The notes: generated from the letters alone by a model not told the origin. 6,452 nucleotides of DNA from Acidobacteriota bacterium (GCA_021810735.1 JAJZIF010000229.1:1-6452), one strand, 5' to 3'. Shown: positions 1-6,199, counted from the first letter of the stretch. Translations and numbers: made by a program.

Positions 1-46
1 GCGCGAGTAACGCTACGCGTACGATCACCTTCGATTGCATTCGCAT
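1..46 (-). CDS. Start of a minus-strand gene cut by the window edge, possibly exported
   Basis: Reading leftwards from the ATG at 46-44, 15 codons stay open to the window edge and give MRMQSKVIVRVALLA. A GGAG-type ribosome binding site lies at about 57-60, around ten bases before this ATG; a second in-frame ATG (40-38) is further from it. Basic residues followed by a hydrophobic run look like the start of a signal peptide or membrane anchor, but 15 residues cannot identify a family. The gene has the same orientation as the alcohol dehydrogenase upstream of it, separated by 231 bp that include a strong hairpin, so co-transcription is unlikely. It could also be a chance open stretch. Confidence 0.42.
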   Translation of the reverse strand, partial: MRMQSKVIVRVALLA

Positions 47-83
47 GGTTGACTTTCTCCATTTACTAAGGTCTGGAAATAGA

Positions 84-99
84 TCCGAATTTTCTCGGA
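84..99. other. Small hairpin in the gap left of the dehydrogenase
   Basis: The arms TCCGA (84-88) and TCGGA (95-99) pair perfectly around the six-base loop ATTTTC. An outer AGGTC (69-73) can also pair with GACCT (98-102), as an alternative to the small stem. It sits 38 bp upstream of the partial minus-strand gene and about 180 bp past the dehydrogenase stop. It could be a weak terminator or part of a 5' leader, but the stem is short and may be chance. Confidence 0.2.
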
Positions 100-190
100 C
101 CTGCTTCATTTAGACGTGGAATGCGGCAAAAGTCGTTCTCATTCGCGAAAAATTTCAATCGCGCGCGTGAGCGGAAAGCACCTGCCGGGT

Positions 191-220
191 GCTCCACTCA
201 AGCCATCTTTTGGCCCGGGT
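191..220 (+). repeat. 30-bp module with degraded ACTCAAGCC-type hairpin
   Basis: This 30-bp block lies between two GGGT tetranucleotides (187-190 and 217-220), directly before the 39-bp hairpin repeat. It carries CCACTCAAGCC (194-204), which matches the left arm of the full hairpin at 4936-4966 apart from one C/T change. Its own right half is altered: CACTC (195-199) pairs with GGGTG (217-221) with one G-T pair, GCC (202-204) pairs with GGC (212-214), and AA faces CC between them. The loop is ATCTTTT. The second copy of the 39-bp repeat (6090-6128) has no such block at this position, so this looks like a modular insertion or a composite element. Confidence 0.6.
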
Positions 221-255
221 GCCCCAGGTCTCGCTTCTGAGACCTGGGTTATCTG
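217..255 (+). repeat. 39-bp intergenic hairpin repeat, copy 1
   Basis: These 39 bp recur exactly, in the same orientation, at 6090-6128. The core is a perfect ten-base inverted repeat: left arm CCCAGGTCTC (223-232), loop GCTTCT (233-238), right arm GAGACCTGGG (239-248), followed by TTATCTG in both copies. It lies 22 bp beyond the stop codon of the minus-strand dehydrogenase, so transcribed from that side it would form a strong 3' hairpin. There is no T-rich tract after the stem, so it is not a textbook intrinsic terminator. It is best viewed as a copy of a dispersed REP-like palindrome that may double as an mRNA 3' end or stabiliser. Confidence 0.85.
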
Positions 256-277
256 CCTGTTGGTTGGCTCCTTGTGG

Positions 278-1336
278 TTAAGCGCTCTTCAGCGAGGCCA
301 TGTCGATCGAGAAGCGATACTTCACGTCCGCCTTCAGCAACCGCTCATACGCCTCATTCACCTTCTGGATTGGAATCACTTCGACATCGGCGGTAATGTT
401 GTGCGCGCCGCAGAAGTCGAGCATCTTCTGCGTCTCCGCAATGCCGCCGATAGGAGAGCCGGAAAGGCTGCGACGGCCCATGATCAGATTGAACGCTGGA
501 ATCTCAAACGGCTTGTTCGGCGCACCCACCAGCGTCAGATTTCCGTCGCGTCGCAGCAGGTTGATATATGCGTTGATGTCGTGGCTGGCGGAGACAGCAT
601 CCAGGATAAAGTCGAAGCTGCCCGCGTGCTTGACCATCTCGTCCGCGTTGCGGGAGACGACGACCTCGTCGGCCCCCAGCCGGAACGCGTCTTCCTTCTT
701 GTTGGGCGACGTGGTAAACAGAACAACGTGCGCGCCAAGAGCGTGCGCGAACTTCACTCCCATGTGGCCCAGTCCGCCCAGCCCGACGATCCCAACCTTC
801 TTGCCCTTGGTCACTCCCCAGTGGTGCAGCGGCGAGAAAGTGGTGATGCCCGCGCACAGCAGCGGCGCGGCCCCGGCCAGATCGAGGTTCGAGGGAACCT
901 TCAGCACGAACCGCTGATCCACAACCACGCTGTCCGAGTAACCTCCATACGTCACGCCGCCCGTGTGCTTATCAGGAAAGTTATAGGTCAGGGTCATGTT
1001 GGGGCAGAACTGCTCCTCGCCCCGTAGACACTCCGGGCACGTTCCGTCGGAGTCGACCATACACCCGACCGCGGCAACATCTCCTACCTTGAATTTCTTT
1101 ACAGCCGAGCCGGTTTTCGTAACGCGGCCGACAATCTCATGGCCGGGCACGCAGGGATAGACGGTTGGCATCACGCCGCTCCACTCATTGCGCACCTGAT
1201 GCAAGTCAGAATGACAAATGCCGCAGAACAAAATCTCAATCTGCACATCTGTCTCGGTTGGATCGCGCCGCGCGATCGTGGTGGAAGCCAGCGGCGATGT
1301 CGCACTGTCAGCGGAGAATGCTTTTGCGTTGTACAT
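278..1336 (-). CDS. YahK-like zinc-dependent NAD(P)(H) alcohol/aldehyde dehydrogenase
   Basis: A 352-residue cytoplasmic medium-chain dehydrogenase of the cinnamyl-alcohol-dehydrogenase/YahK group, which interconverts primary alcohols and aldehydes, usually with NADPH. Catalytic zinc ligands are visible: Cys41 in CGICHSD, His66-Glu67 in PGHEIVG, and Cys161 in PLLCAGITT. The Rossmann motif GLGGLG is at 185-190, and the FTTSPNKK stretch after the next strand, with Ser and Lys, fits NADP(H) preference. The structural-zinc lobe has Cys100, Cys103 and Cys111, but the usual first cysteine is Asp97. The C-terminus (VNEAYERLLKADVKYRFSID) is typical, and the length is normal. The ATG at 1336-1334 is chosen because GGAG lies four bases upstream and MYNAKAFS matches family N-termini; a start eight codons further out is possible but has no such support. 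The physiological substrate is not inferable. Confidence 0.95.
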   Translation of the reverse strand: MYNAKAFSADSATSPLASTTIARRDPTETDVQIEILFCGICHSDLHQVRNEWSGVMPTVYPCVPGHEIVGRVTKTGSAVKKFKVGDVAAVGCMVDSDGTCPECLRGEEQFCPNMTLTYNFPDKHTGGVTYGGYSDSVVVDQRFVLKVPSNLDLAGAAPLLCAGITTFSPLHHWGVTKGKKVGIVGLGGLGHMGVKFAHALGAHVVLFTTSPNKKEDAFRLGADEVVVSRNADEMVKHAGSFDFILDAVSASHDINAYINLLRRDGNLTLVGAPNKPFEIPAFNLIMGRRSLSGSPIGGIAETQKMLDFCGAHNITADVEVIPIQKVNEAYERLLKADVKYRFSIDMASLKSA

Positions 1337-1340
1337 AGCT

Positions 1341-1344
1341 CTCC
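1341..1344 (-). promoter_or_regulatory. Ribosome binding site fixing the dehydrogenase start
   Basis: On the minus strand GGAG (1344-1341) precedes the ATG at 1336 by four bases. It favours this start over the in-frame upstream codon at 1360. Confidence 0.7.
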
Positions 1345-1389
1345 GTTGGATGCGGCACACCGTAGAAGTTCCTCAAAAAATATGCCCTG

Positions 1390-1400
1390 CCGCACTGCGG
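1390..1400. promoter_or_regulatory. Short palindrome upstream of the dehydrogenase
   Basis: CCGCACTGCGG is a 5+1+5 palindrome lying 54 bp upstream of the dehydrogenase ATG, next to an A/T-rich run (1375-1383) that is the only plausible melting region there. It could be an operator, but 11-bp palindromes occur by chance in GC-rich DNA. The rest of 1337-1591 shows no other gene or clear promoter. Confidence 0.2.
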
Positions 1401-1591
1401 AATCCTGACGGCTGCGTGGACGACTGAGATACCCCACGGTCTAGCTTTTGCGACATGGATTTCGCTGCGTCTGGTTCCTCAATACCTGCGACGCCACTTC
1501 AATCCCTACCGGCGCTCCAACCGGCAACTCTCCATCCGCCCTCATCCCGCAGATTTGCGATGAATGCTCCTGCCCGGCTATTCTCAGATCA

Positions 1592-1906
1592 GTGGCGCGG
1601 CGCATTTTCCAATTCGCGGCTGGCATTGTCCTGATCCTGGCCACGCTCACTCCTCTCGCGGAGTACTTCGACCACTGGGACAAGCACGTTGTGCCGGCGA
1701 ACGACACGGAACTCAACATCACCGCATGGTTTGTAGGTGTTGGCATCGTCGTGACGCTCGCCAGGCTGCTGCGCTACGTTCCCGCGCTCGCGTCTTCGAA
1801 GAGGCGCCCCGGCCCGTCTATCCAATCTCCCCCGCTCTTGCCAGCGGGAGCGAGCCACCGCCCCGCGTCCACGGCAAGCCCGCCTCTTGTTCCGCTCAGA
1901 ATCTGA
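1592..1906 (+). CDS. Small two-helix membrane protein of unknown function
   Basis: From the GTG at 1592 this gives 104 residues beginning with the basic stretch ARR. A first hydrophobic helix follows (about 5-25, FQFAAGIVLILATLTPLAEYF), then a short polar loop with FDHWDKH and PANDTELN, a second helix (about 45-66, AWFVGVGIVVTLARLLRYVPAL), and a basic, Pro/Ser-rich tail to the end. G or C dominates codon third positions through the helices, which supports real coding. The start is uncertain: the frame is open back to a TTG at 1448, but 1448-1591 looks less coding and gives a Cys-rich, unconvincing N-terminus, and GTG 1592 has no strong ribosome binding site. I do not recognise a named family; helix, acidic/aromatic loop, helix is the visible pattern. 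It ends 97 bp before the receptor and could share its transcript. Confidence 0.6.
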   Translation: MARRIFQFAAGIVLILATLTPLAEYFDHWDKHVVPANDTELNITAWFVGVGIVVTLARLLRYVPALASSKRRPGPSIQSPPLLPAGASHRPASTASPPLVPLRI

Positions 1907-1994
1907 TCCTCACTGTGAACTCACGCTGGAAGCGACAGCGATGGGCGTGCCTTTCCGCGCCTGCTGTTCTGACTGATGCCCGCATTCACAGAAG

Positions 1995-1999
1995 AGGAG
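1995..1999 (+). promoter_or_regulatory. Ribosome binding site of the receptor gene
   Basis: AGGAG lies four bases before the ATG at 2004 and supports that start, which also gives a complete signal peptide. No convincing promoter was seen in the 97 bp between the small membrane protein and this site. Confidence 0.75.
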
Positions 2000-2003
2000 T
2001 TCA

Positions 2004-4901
2004 ATGTCTCGCCGTCCTGGTTTCGCCGCCCCCCTGCGGTTTGTTCTCGCCGCTGCGTTTTTTTTCATGTTTTTCTCCCCATACCTGCGGGCACAAACCG
2101 GCCTGACGCAGGGCAGTGTCTCCGGCACGGTTACGGACACGACAGGTTCAGCCATTGCCGGGGCGCATATCACGCTTTCCAGCTCGGATAAAACAATCGT
2201 CCGCGCGACCTCCACGGGTTCCGATGGGGCCTTTGGGATCGCCGGACTTCCCAGCGGGACATATCGGATCGAGATTGCCGCGCCCGGCTTCGCAGGCTAC
2301 CGCAACGATTCCGTCGTCATCGCGGTCGGACGCAACGCGCGCATCGATGCCCAGCTCGCTCCCGCGCGCGCCAGCCAGCAGGTACGCGTCCAGTCCCGCA
2401 CAGAAGCACTCGACACCTCGCAATCCTCGCCGGTCACCAACATCGACCGCGATCGTATCGAGGAGCTTCCGATTCCCAGCCGGAACTATCTGAGTTTCAC
2501 TTTGCTGGCGCCGTCACTCGGCTCGGCGAACCCCGCGCAGGGAGTGCAATCTCCGGGGGCGGCGGCCGAAGGCGGATTCAGCGCCGGCGGACTGCGCCCA
2601 TCGAGCAATGCGCTCTACATCGATGGCGTCGACGACAACGATGAATACACCGGCCTCAGCAGGACGGAGCTGTCCCCGGAAGCCATCAGCGATTTTCAAG
2701 TCGTGAATCACGGCTATGGGGCCCAGTACGGCGGTTCCGCCGGCGGGTCGGTCGATGTCGAAACGCGTTCCGGCGTAAATCTCCAGCACGGCGACGCCTT
2801 TCTGTTCGTCCAGAATGGAGCGTTGAACGGAACGCCCGCGCTCGAGATTGTACCGCGCAAACCGGACGAAAACAGTCTGCGAGCTGGCTTCTCCACCGGC
2901 GGCCCCATCCAGAAAGACAAGCTCTTCTACTACGTTGCCGCCGAACAGGAAATGACGCGTGGCGAGGAAGCGGGCGATTTTGATCCGCAACTGATTGCGG
3001 AAATCGATAGCGCACTGGAGCGGACAGGCCCATTGCGCGGCTTCCGCCTGCAACATGGATTTTTTCCCACCGTCAATCAGGAGACGGAACTTTCCGGACG
3101 CATGGACCGCGCATTCGCTGCCAACAGTCTGATGCTGCGCTATGCGCTCACCAACAATCGTTCCGTGAATGATGCCTTCAACACGGACGACCTCACCGAT
3201 CTGAGCGCGCGCGGCTCGGCGTTTTACGACGACAACAGCGTGAACGGTTCGTGGAGCGCCGCAATCTCTCCGCGACTGCTCAATCAGATGAACTTTGAAG
3301 TGGCGCAGCGCCGCGTCGCGCTGCGCACTGCCTCCATCACTGGACCCGGCATCGTGGTCGCCGGTATCGCCCAGCTCGGCACGCCCTATGCGGGAAACAG
3401 TCGCCGTTACGAAACGCACGTGGACTTTGGCGATGGCGTGATCCGGCAGTATAGCAAGCACCTTTTCCAGGCGGGAGCGACATTCAGCCACGTGGCCTTG
3501 CGTGCCGCCAATCTCGACGGATTCGCAGGACTGTATGTGTTTCCGAATCTGACCGCGCTCGCCGACGGCCAGGCGGCTTTCTACACCCAGAGCTTCGGCG
3601 ATCCCAACACGAATTTTTCCGAGCTTCGCAGCGCGGCATATGTTCAGGACCACTGGACACCGTTCCATACCCTTGCCCTCGACTACGGCCTCCGCTATGA
3701 ATACAACCGCTTGCCCGCTTCCCTTCCACAAGACGCCGACAATCTAAGCCCGCGACTTGGCTTTGCGTGGTCGCCGGACAAAAACTGGGTTCTTCGCGGA
3801 GGATTCGGAATCTTCTTCGATCGCTATTTGCTCTCTACCGTCAACCGCATCGAGGAGTTCGATGGTCTCCGCGCCACGCAGCAGATCGCGGAAGGCGCGG
3901 ACGCTGCGTCCCTGTATCAGTCGGGATCTTTCTTCACAGCGCCGCATACCGGAATTGCGCCCAGCATCTGGCAGGCCCAGCCGCGCTTGGCAAATCCTTA
4001 CAGCGAGACTGCTTCCTTCGGCATCGAGCGACAGCTTCCCGCACAGTGGACGGCCAGCGCCGAATACCGCTTCGTTCACGGCGTCAAGATGGGGCGCACG
4101 GTCAACGTCAATCTGCCGCCTCCCGTGCCTCTGACGTTGGCGAATGCGCCGAGCCTGGGCATTCCGGCACCCACTGCCCAGCAGATCGACCGCACGATTT
4201 TTCCTTCGCAGCGCCTCAACCCGGCGTATGACGCCATCAACCAGTTCCAGACCGAAGCCAGTTCAAACTATAACGGCCTGACCGTCACGCTGAACCGGCA
4301 GTTTAACGAAGAATTCGAGCTAATGGCCGGCTATACCTTCTCCAAGACCATCGACGACGCGTCCTACGATACTGAGCAACCGCAAAATCCGTATGCCCTC
4401 AACGACGAACGCGCGCTCTCCCTCGAAGACCAGCGGCATCGCTTCGTTCTGAGCGGACTCTGGGTGCTCGGACCTGACCTCGACGATCCCCAGGATGCCG
4501 CCAAAGGAGGCGTCTCCAACCCACTTCTAAAAGCTCTCTATGGATTGGAATTTGCGCCCATTCTAGCGGTCGATAGCGGCTTTCGCGCCAACCCGCTCAC
4601 TGGCGTGGACACCAATCTGGAACATATTTATCCCTTTGCCGCGCGCCCGCTCGGGCTTACTCGCAACAGTCTGCAAACGCCGCCGAACGTAGACTTCGAT
4701 CTTCGCATCCTCAAGATGGTTCCTATCTGGCGCGGTCATCTCGATATCGTGGCCGAATCCTTCAACCTGCTGAATAAGCAAAATATCGATCTGATCAACC
4801 CGGTCTACGGATCGGGCGCAACCGCCGAACCACAATTCAACCAACCGATTCAGGTCGCCGATCCCCGAAGGATTCAATTCTCTTTGGATTATGAATACTG
4901 A
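2004..4901 (+). CDS. TonB-dependent receptor-like outer-membrane protein with carboxypeptidase-regulatory-like domain
   Basis: A 965-residue exported protein of the Oar-like class abundant in Acidobacteria. A signal peptide (1-30) has Arg residues, a hydrophobic core with FFFMFF, and predicted cleavage after YLRA before Gln31. A carboxypeptidase-regulatory-like beta domain (about 37-125) shows GTVTDTTGSAIAGA and GLPSGTYRIEI. A plug-like region (about 135-257) contains YIDGVDDNDEYTG (205-217) and YGAQYGGSAGGSVDVETRSG (238-257). The rest is beta-barrel, with the family motifs DQRHRF (809-814) and FNLLNKQN (920-927), and it ends in an aromatic residue (FSLDYEY), as the barrel assembly machinery prefers. 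It is slightly shorter than many relatives (1000-1200 residues) but appears intact. The likely role is TonB-powered uptake of a large substrate such as a glycan or siderophore, or an adhesin-like surface role. The substrate is unknown, and no SusD-like or transporter gene is adjacent. A T8 run lies in the signal-peptide codons. Confidence 0.93.
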   Translation: MSRRPGFAAPLRFVLAAAFFFMFFSPYLRAQTGLTQGSVSGTVTDTTGSAIAGAHITLSSSDKTIVRATSTGSDGAFGIAGLPSGTYRIEIAAPGFAGYRNDSVVIAVGRNARIDAQLAPARASQQVRVQSRTEALDTSQSSPVTNIDRDRIEELPIPSRNYLSFTLLAPSLGSANPAQGVQSPGAAAEGGFSAGGLRPSSNALYIDGVDDNDEYTGLSRTELSPEAISDFQVVNHGYGAQYGGSAGGSVDVETRSGVNLQHGDAFLFVQNGALNGTPALEIVPRKPDENSLRAGFSTGGPIQKDKLFYYVAAEQEMTRGEEAGDFDPQLIAEIDSALERTGPLRGFRLQHGFFPTVNQETELSGRMDRAFAANSLMLRYALTNNRSVNDAFNTDDLTDLSARGSAFYDDNSVNGSWSAAISPRLLNQMNFEVAQRRVALRTASITGPGIVVAGIAQLGTPYAGNSRRYETHVDFGDGVIRQYSKHLFQAGATFSHVALRAANLDGFAGLYVFPNLTALADGQAAFYTQSFGDPNTNFSELRSAAYVQDHWTPFHTLALDYGLRYEYNRLPASLPQDADNLSPRLGFAWSPDKNWVLRGGFGIFFDRYLLSTVNRIEEFDGLRATQQIAEGADAASLYQSGSFFTAPHTGIAPSIWQAQPRLANPYSETASFGIERQLPAQWTASAEYRFVHGVKMGRTVNVNLPPPVPLTLANAPSLGIPAPTAQQIDRTIFPSQRLNPAYDAINQFQTEASSNYNGLTVTLNRQFNEEFELMAGYTFSKTIDDASYDTEQPQNPYALNDERALSLEDQRHRFVLSGLWVLGPDLDDPQDAAKGGVSNPLLKALYGLEFAPILAVDSGFRANPLTGVDTNLEHIYPFAARPLGLTRNSLQTPPNVDFDLRILKMVPIWRGHLDIVAESFNLLNKQNIDLINPVYGSGATAEPQFNQPIQVADPRRIQFSLDYEY

Positions 4902-4935
4902 TCGATTCCGCATGAATCGCTGGACCCTGTCGTGG

Positions 4936-4966
4936 CCCATTCAAGCCGCTTCTTGGCTTGAGTGGG
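4936..4966 (+). terminator. 12-bp-stem hairpin between convergent genes, ACTCAAGCC repeat type
   Basis: The left arm CCCATTCAAGCC (4936-4947) and right arm GGCTTGAGTGGG (4955-4966) pair over 12 positions, with a single T-G, around the loop GCTTCTT. It starts 34 bp after the receptor stop and ends 44 bp before the kinase stop, so it can act as a bidirectional 3' end for both genes. It is not followed by a U tract on either strand, so termination is inferred from position and stem strength. The left arm recurs with one difference at 194-204, marking it as a member of a dispersed repeat. Confidence 0.6.
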
Positions 4967-4972
4967 GCTGGA

Positions 4973-5027
4973 AATAAGGTCATCTCGACCATAGGTCGCT
5001 TATTCAAGGGTCACGTTCTGCGACCCT
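4973..5027 (-). terminator. Tandem hairpins at the 3' end of the lipid kinase gene
   Basis: Two structures lie side by side. AGGGTC (5007-5012) pairs with GACCCT (5022-5027) around nine bases and spans the kinase stop codon (5013-5011). Next to it AATAAG (4973-4978) can pair with CTTATT (4999-5004), enclosing a CGACC/GGTCG stem (4986-4990 with 4994-4998). Read in the kinase direction, the outer stem ends in CTTATTTCC, a weak T-rich end. Together they could end the kinase transcript, but each stem is short and none is a classical terminator. Confidence 0.35.
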
Positions 5028-5970
5028 GAATCCCCTTCGGAATCAGTACGGTCAAAGTTTGCGGCACCACTTCGATCCTCGCCGGCAAGGTACCCAGCAA
5101 CTCCCCATCCGCCTCGACATATAATCGCTCCGTCGAGCCTTCCAGCGCAAAGCACTCCATAGATTCGCAGTCCACCAGTTCCATCGGCCCCGAGTATTCG
5201 GGTCGTCGCAGCAACACGGAGATCATGAATCGCAGGTATCGCAGGCGGCTGCGCGTTTTCAGCGCAATCACGTGGAGATGGTGATTGGTGATCGTAGCCC
5301 CAGGCGCCAGCTCGCGCACCACACCCCCAAAATTGCCGATGCGCACCGCCAGAATCTGCGACACTTCTTCCACTCGCGGCGCTTGCCTTCCACTCTCCTG
5401 AAACCGCGCCGCAAACGTCGGATACTTGTAGGTCGCCCACAGATGAAAAGCTTCCACCACGTACAGCGCATATCCGAACCGCTGTTTCAACTTGGGATCC
5501 AGCCGCGACATGAAGAGAGCATCCGCGCCAATTCCCGCCGCCACAATAAAATAGCGCGAGCGCGAACTACTTTCGCTGTCGCGATAGAAGACACGCCCCA
5601 CGGACACCCGCACTGGAGTCGCAGTCAGCAGCATCTTCACCGCCTTCACTGGAGACGCGGGCAGGCCCAAATCGGCAGCCAGCGCATTCGCCGTTCCCAT
5701 CGGGATGACGCCCAGCGCTGCGAATCCGCCAACCAGAGACTGCAGCGCTTCATGCACTGTGCCGTCTCCCCCACACGCCAGAATCGTGTCGAATCCCTGG
5801 CGCACCGCCTCCTGCGCCTGTGCCCCGGCGCTCGCTGGCGACTCAGTTGCGATCGCCTTCACTTCCACGCCTGCCTCGCTGAGTACCGCCACCACCTCCG
5901 CGATCGCTGCGGCCCGCCGCTCAAGCCGCTGGCCCGAAGCCGGGTTGTAAATCAGCGCAACACGACGCAT
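5011..5970 (-). CDS. Diacylglycerol kinase family lipid kinase (YegS/BmrU/LCB5-like)
   Basis: A 319-residue protein of the diacylglycerol-kinase catalytic-domain family, which phosphorylates lipid hydroxyls with ATP; bacterial members act on diacylglycerol, phosphatidylglycerol or sphingoid-like lipids at the inner face of the membrane. The N-terminal nucleotide lobe has IYNPASG (7-13), the hallmark GGDGT (67-71) followed by VHEAL, and MGTANALA (91-98). The C-terminal beta lobe contains VEADGELLG (285-293), the usual ADGE metal/substrate motif. No transmembrane helix is seen, and the length is normal. I chose the ATG at 5970-5968: MRRVALIYNPASG starts exactly where family domains start, and AGGGG lies nine bases upstream. 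Starts at 6039 or 6135 would add residues with poor coding bias, and the latter would translate the repeat at 6090-6128. The lipid substrate cannot be told from sequence. Confidence 0.93.
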   Translation of the reverse strand: MRRVALIYNPASGQRLERRAAAIAEVVAVLSEAGVEVKAIATESPASAGAQAQEAVRQGFDTILACGGDGTVHEALQSLVGGFAALGVIPMGTANALAADLGLPASPVKAVKMLLTATPVRVSVGRVFYRDSESSSRSRYFIVAAGIGADALFMSRLDPKLKQRFGYALYVVEAFHLWATYKYPTFAARFQESGRQAPRVEEVSQILAVRIGNFGGVVRELAPGATITNHHLHVIALKTRSRLRYLRFMISVLLRRPEYSGPMELVDCESMECFALEGSTERLYVEADGELLGTLPARIEVVPQTLTVLIPKGIQGRRT

Positions 5971-6089
5971 CCAATGTGTCCCCTGGCCCAGCCCGTGACT
6001 GTCTCCGAGAGCTGCGCTGCTATTCTTACATGTCGTCATCAACCCTTGGTGAAGAGCTTGTCGAGTGCCGTGCGCCGGAAAGAATGCCT

Positions 6090-6128
6090 GGGTGCCCCAG
6101 GTCTCGCTTCTGAGACCTGGGTTATCTG
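6090..6128 (+). repeat. 39-bp intergenic hairpin repeat, copy 2
   Basis: This is identical over 39 bp, in the same orientation, to 217-255, with left arm 6096-6105, loop GCTTCT 6106-6111 and right arm 6112-6121. Weaker similarity extends upstream: GGAAAG then TGCC then GGGTGC occur in both flanks. Unlike copy 1 it lies between divergent genes, 134 bp before the acyl-CoA dehydrogenase ATG and 120 bp before the lipid kinase start, where a terminator for either gene would make no sense. This argues for a dispersed repeat rather than a gene-specific terminator. It might still block read-through into a neighbour or form a leader structure. Confidence 0.85.
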
Positions 6129-6162
6129 GCGGCAAAGGTTTGCGCCCAAATTGCTGTTCTTC

Positions 6163-6199
6163 CAGAAAACCAAATCAACCCACCCCGCCCGGTTTTCTG
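6163..6199. promoter_or_regulatory. Operator-like inverted repeat upstream of the acyl-CoA dehydrogenase
   Basis: CAGAAAACC (6163-6171) is perfectly inverted as GGTTTTCTG (6191-6199), with 19 bases between, placing half-site centres 28 bp apart. It lies about 63 bp before the acyl-CoA dehydrogenase ATG in the divergent gap, where a promoter and repressor site would be expected. A second short inverted pair, CTGGA (6224-6228) and TCCAG (6235-6239), follows. No clear -35/-10 pair was found in 5971-6261. It could instead form an RNA stem. No regulator gene is adjacent. Confidence 0.35.

Noticed and set aside
217..255. CRISPR repeat or att site interpretation of the 39-bp repeat
   Set aside because: There are only two copies almost 6 kb apart with no spacer array, no integrase, and no mobile-gene cargo between them; the genes between are ordinary chromosomal genes.
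116..1027. A 303-codon plus-strand open frame opposite the dehydrogenase
   Set aside because: It is a shadow of the YahK-like gene, reads through the hairpin repeat at 217-255, and has Arg/His-rich low-quality composition typical of such frames.
1560..1634. ATG-initiated frame at 1560 overlapping the small membrane protein
   Set aside because: It stops after about 24 codons and has no ribosome binding site or sequence support; the membrane helices lie in the other frame.
2514..3731. A 405-codon open frame on the minus strand, antisense to the receptor
   Set aside because: Long antisense frames are common opposite GC-rich genes. The protein has no recognisable domain, and the plus-strand frame is an unmistakable receptor with signal peptide and barrel motifs.
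217..6128. A composite transposon or genomic island bounded by the two direct repeats
   Set aside because: No transposase or recombinase lies between them, the base composition looks uniform, and a third, related hairpin occurs inside the interval, which fits a dispersed repeat better.
5971..6135. N-terminal extension of the lipid kinase to 6039 or 6135
   Set aside because: The extra residues show no family similarity and poor third-position bias, and the longest version encodes the intergenic hairpin. The ATG at 5970 with AGGGG upstream fits the domain start.
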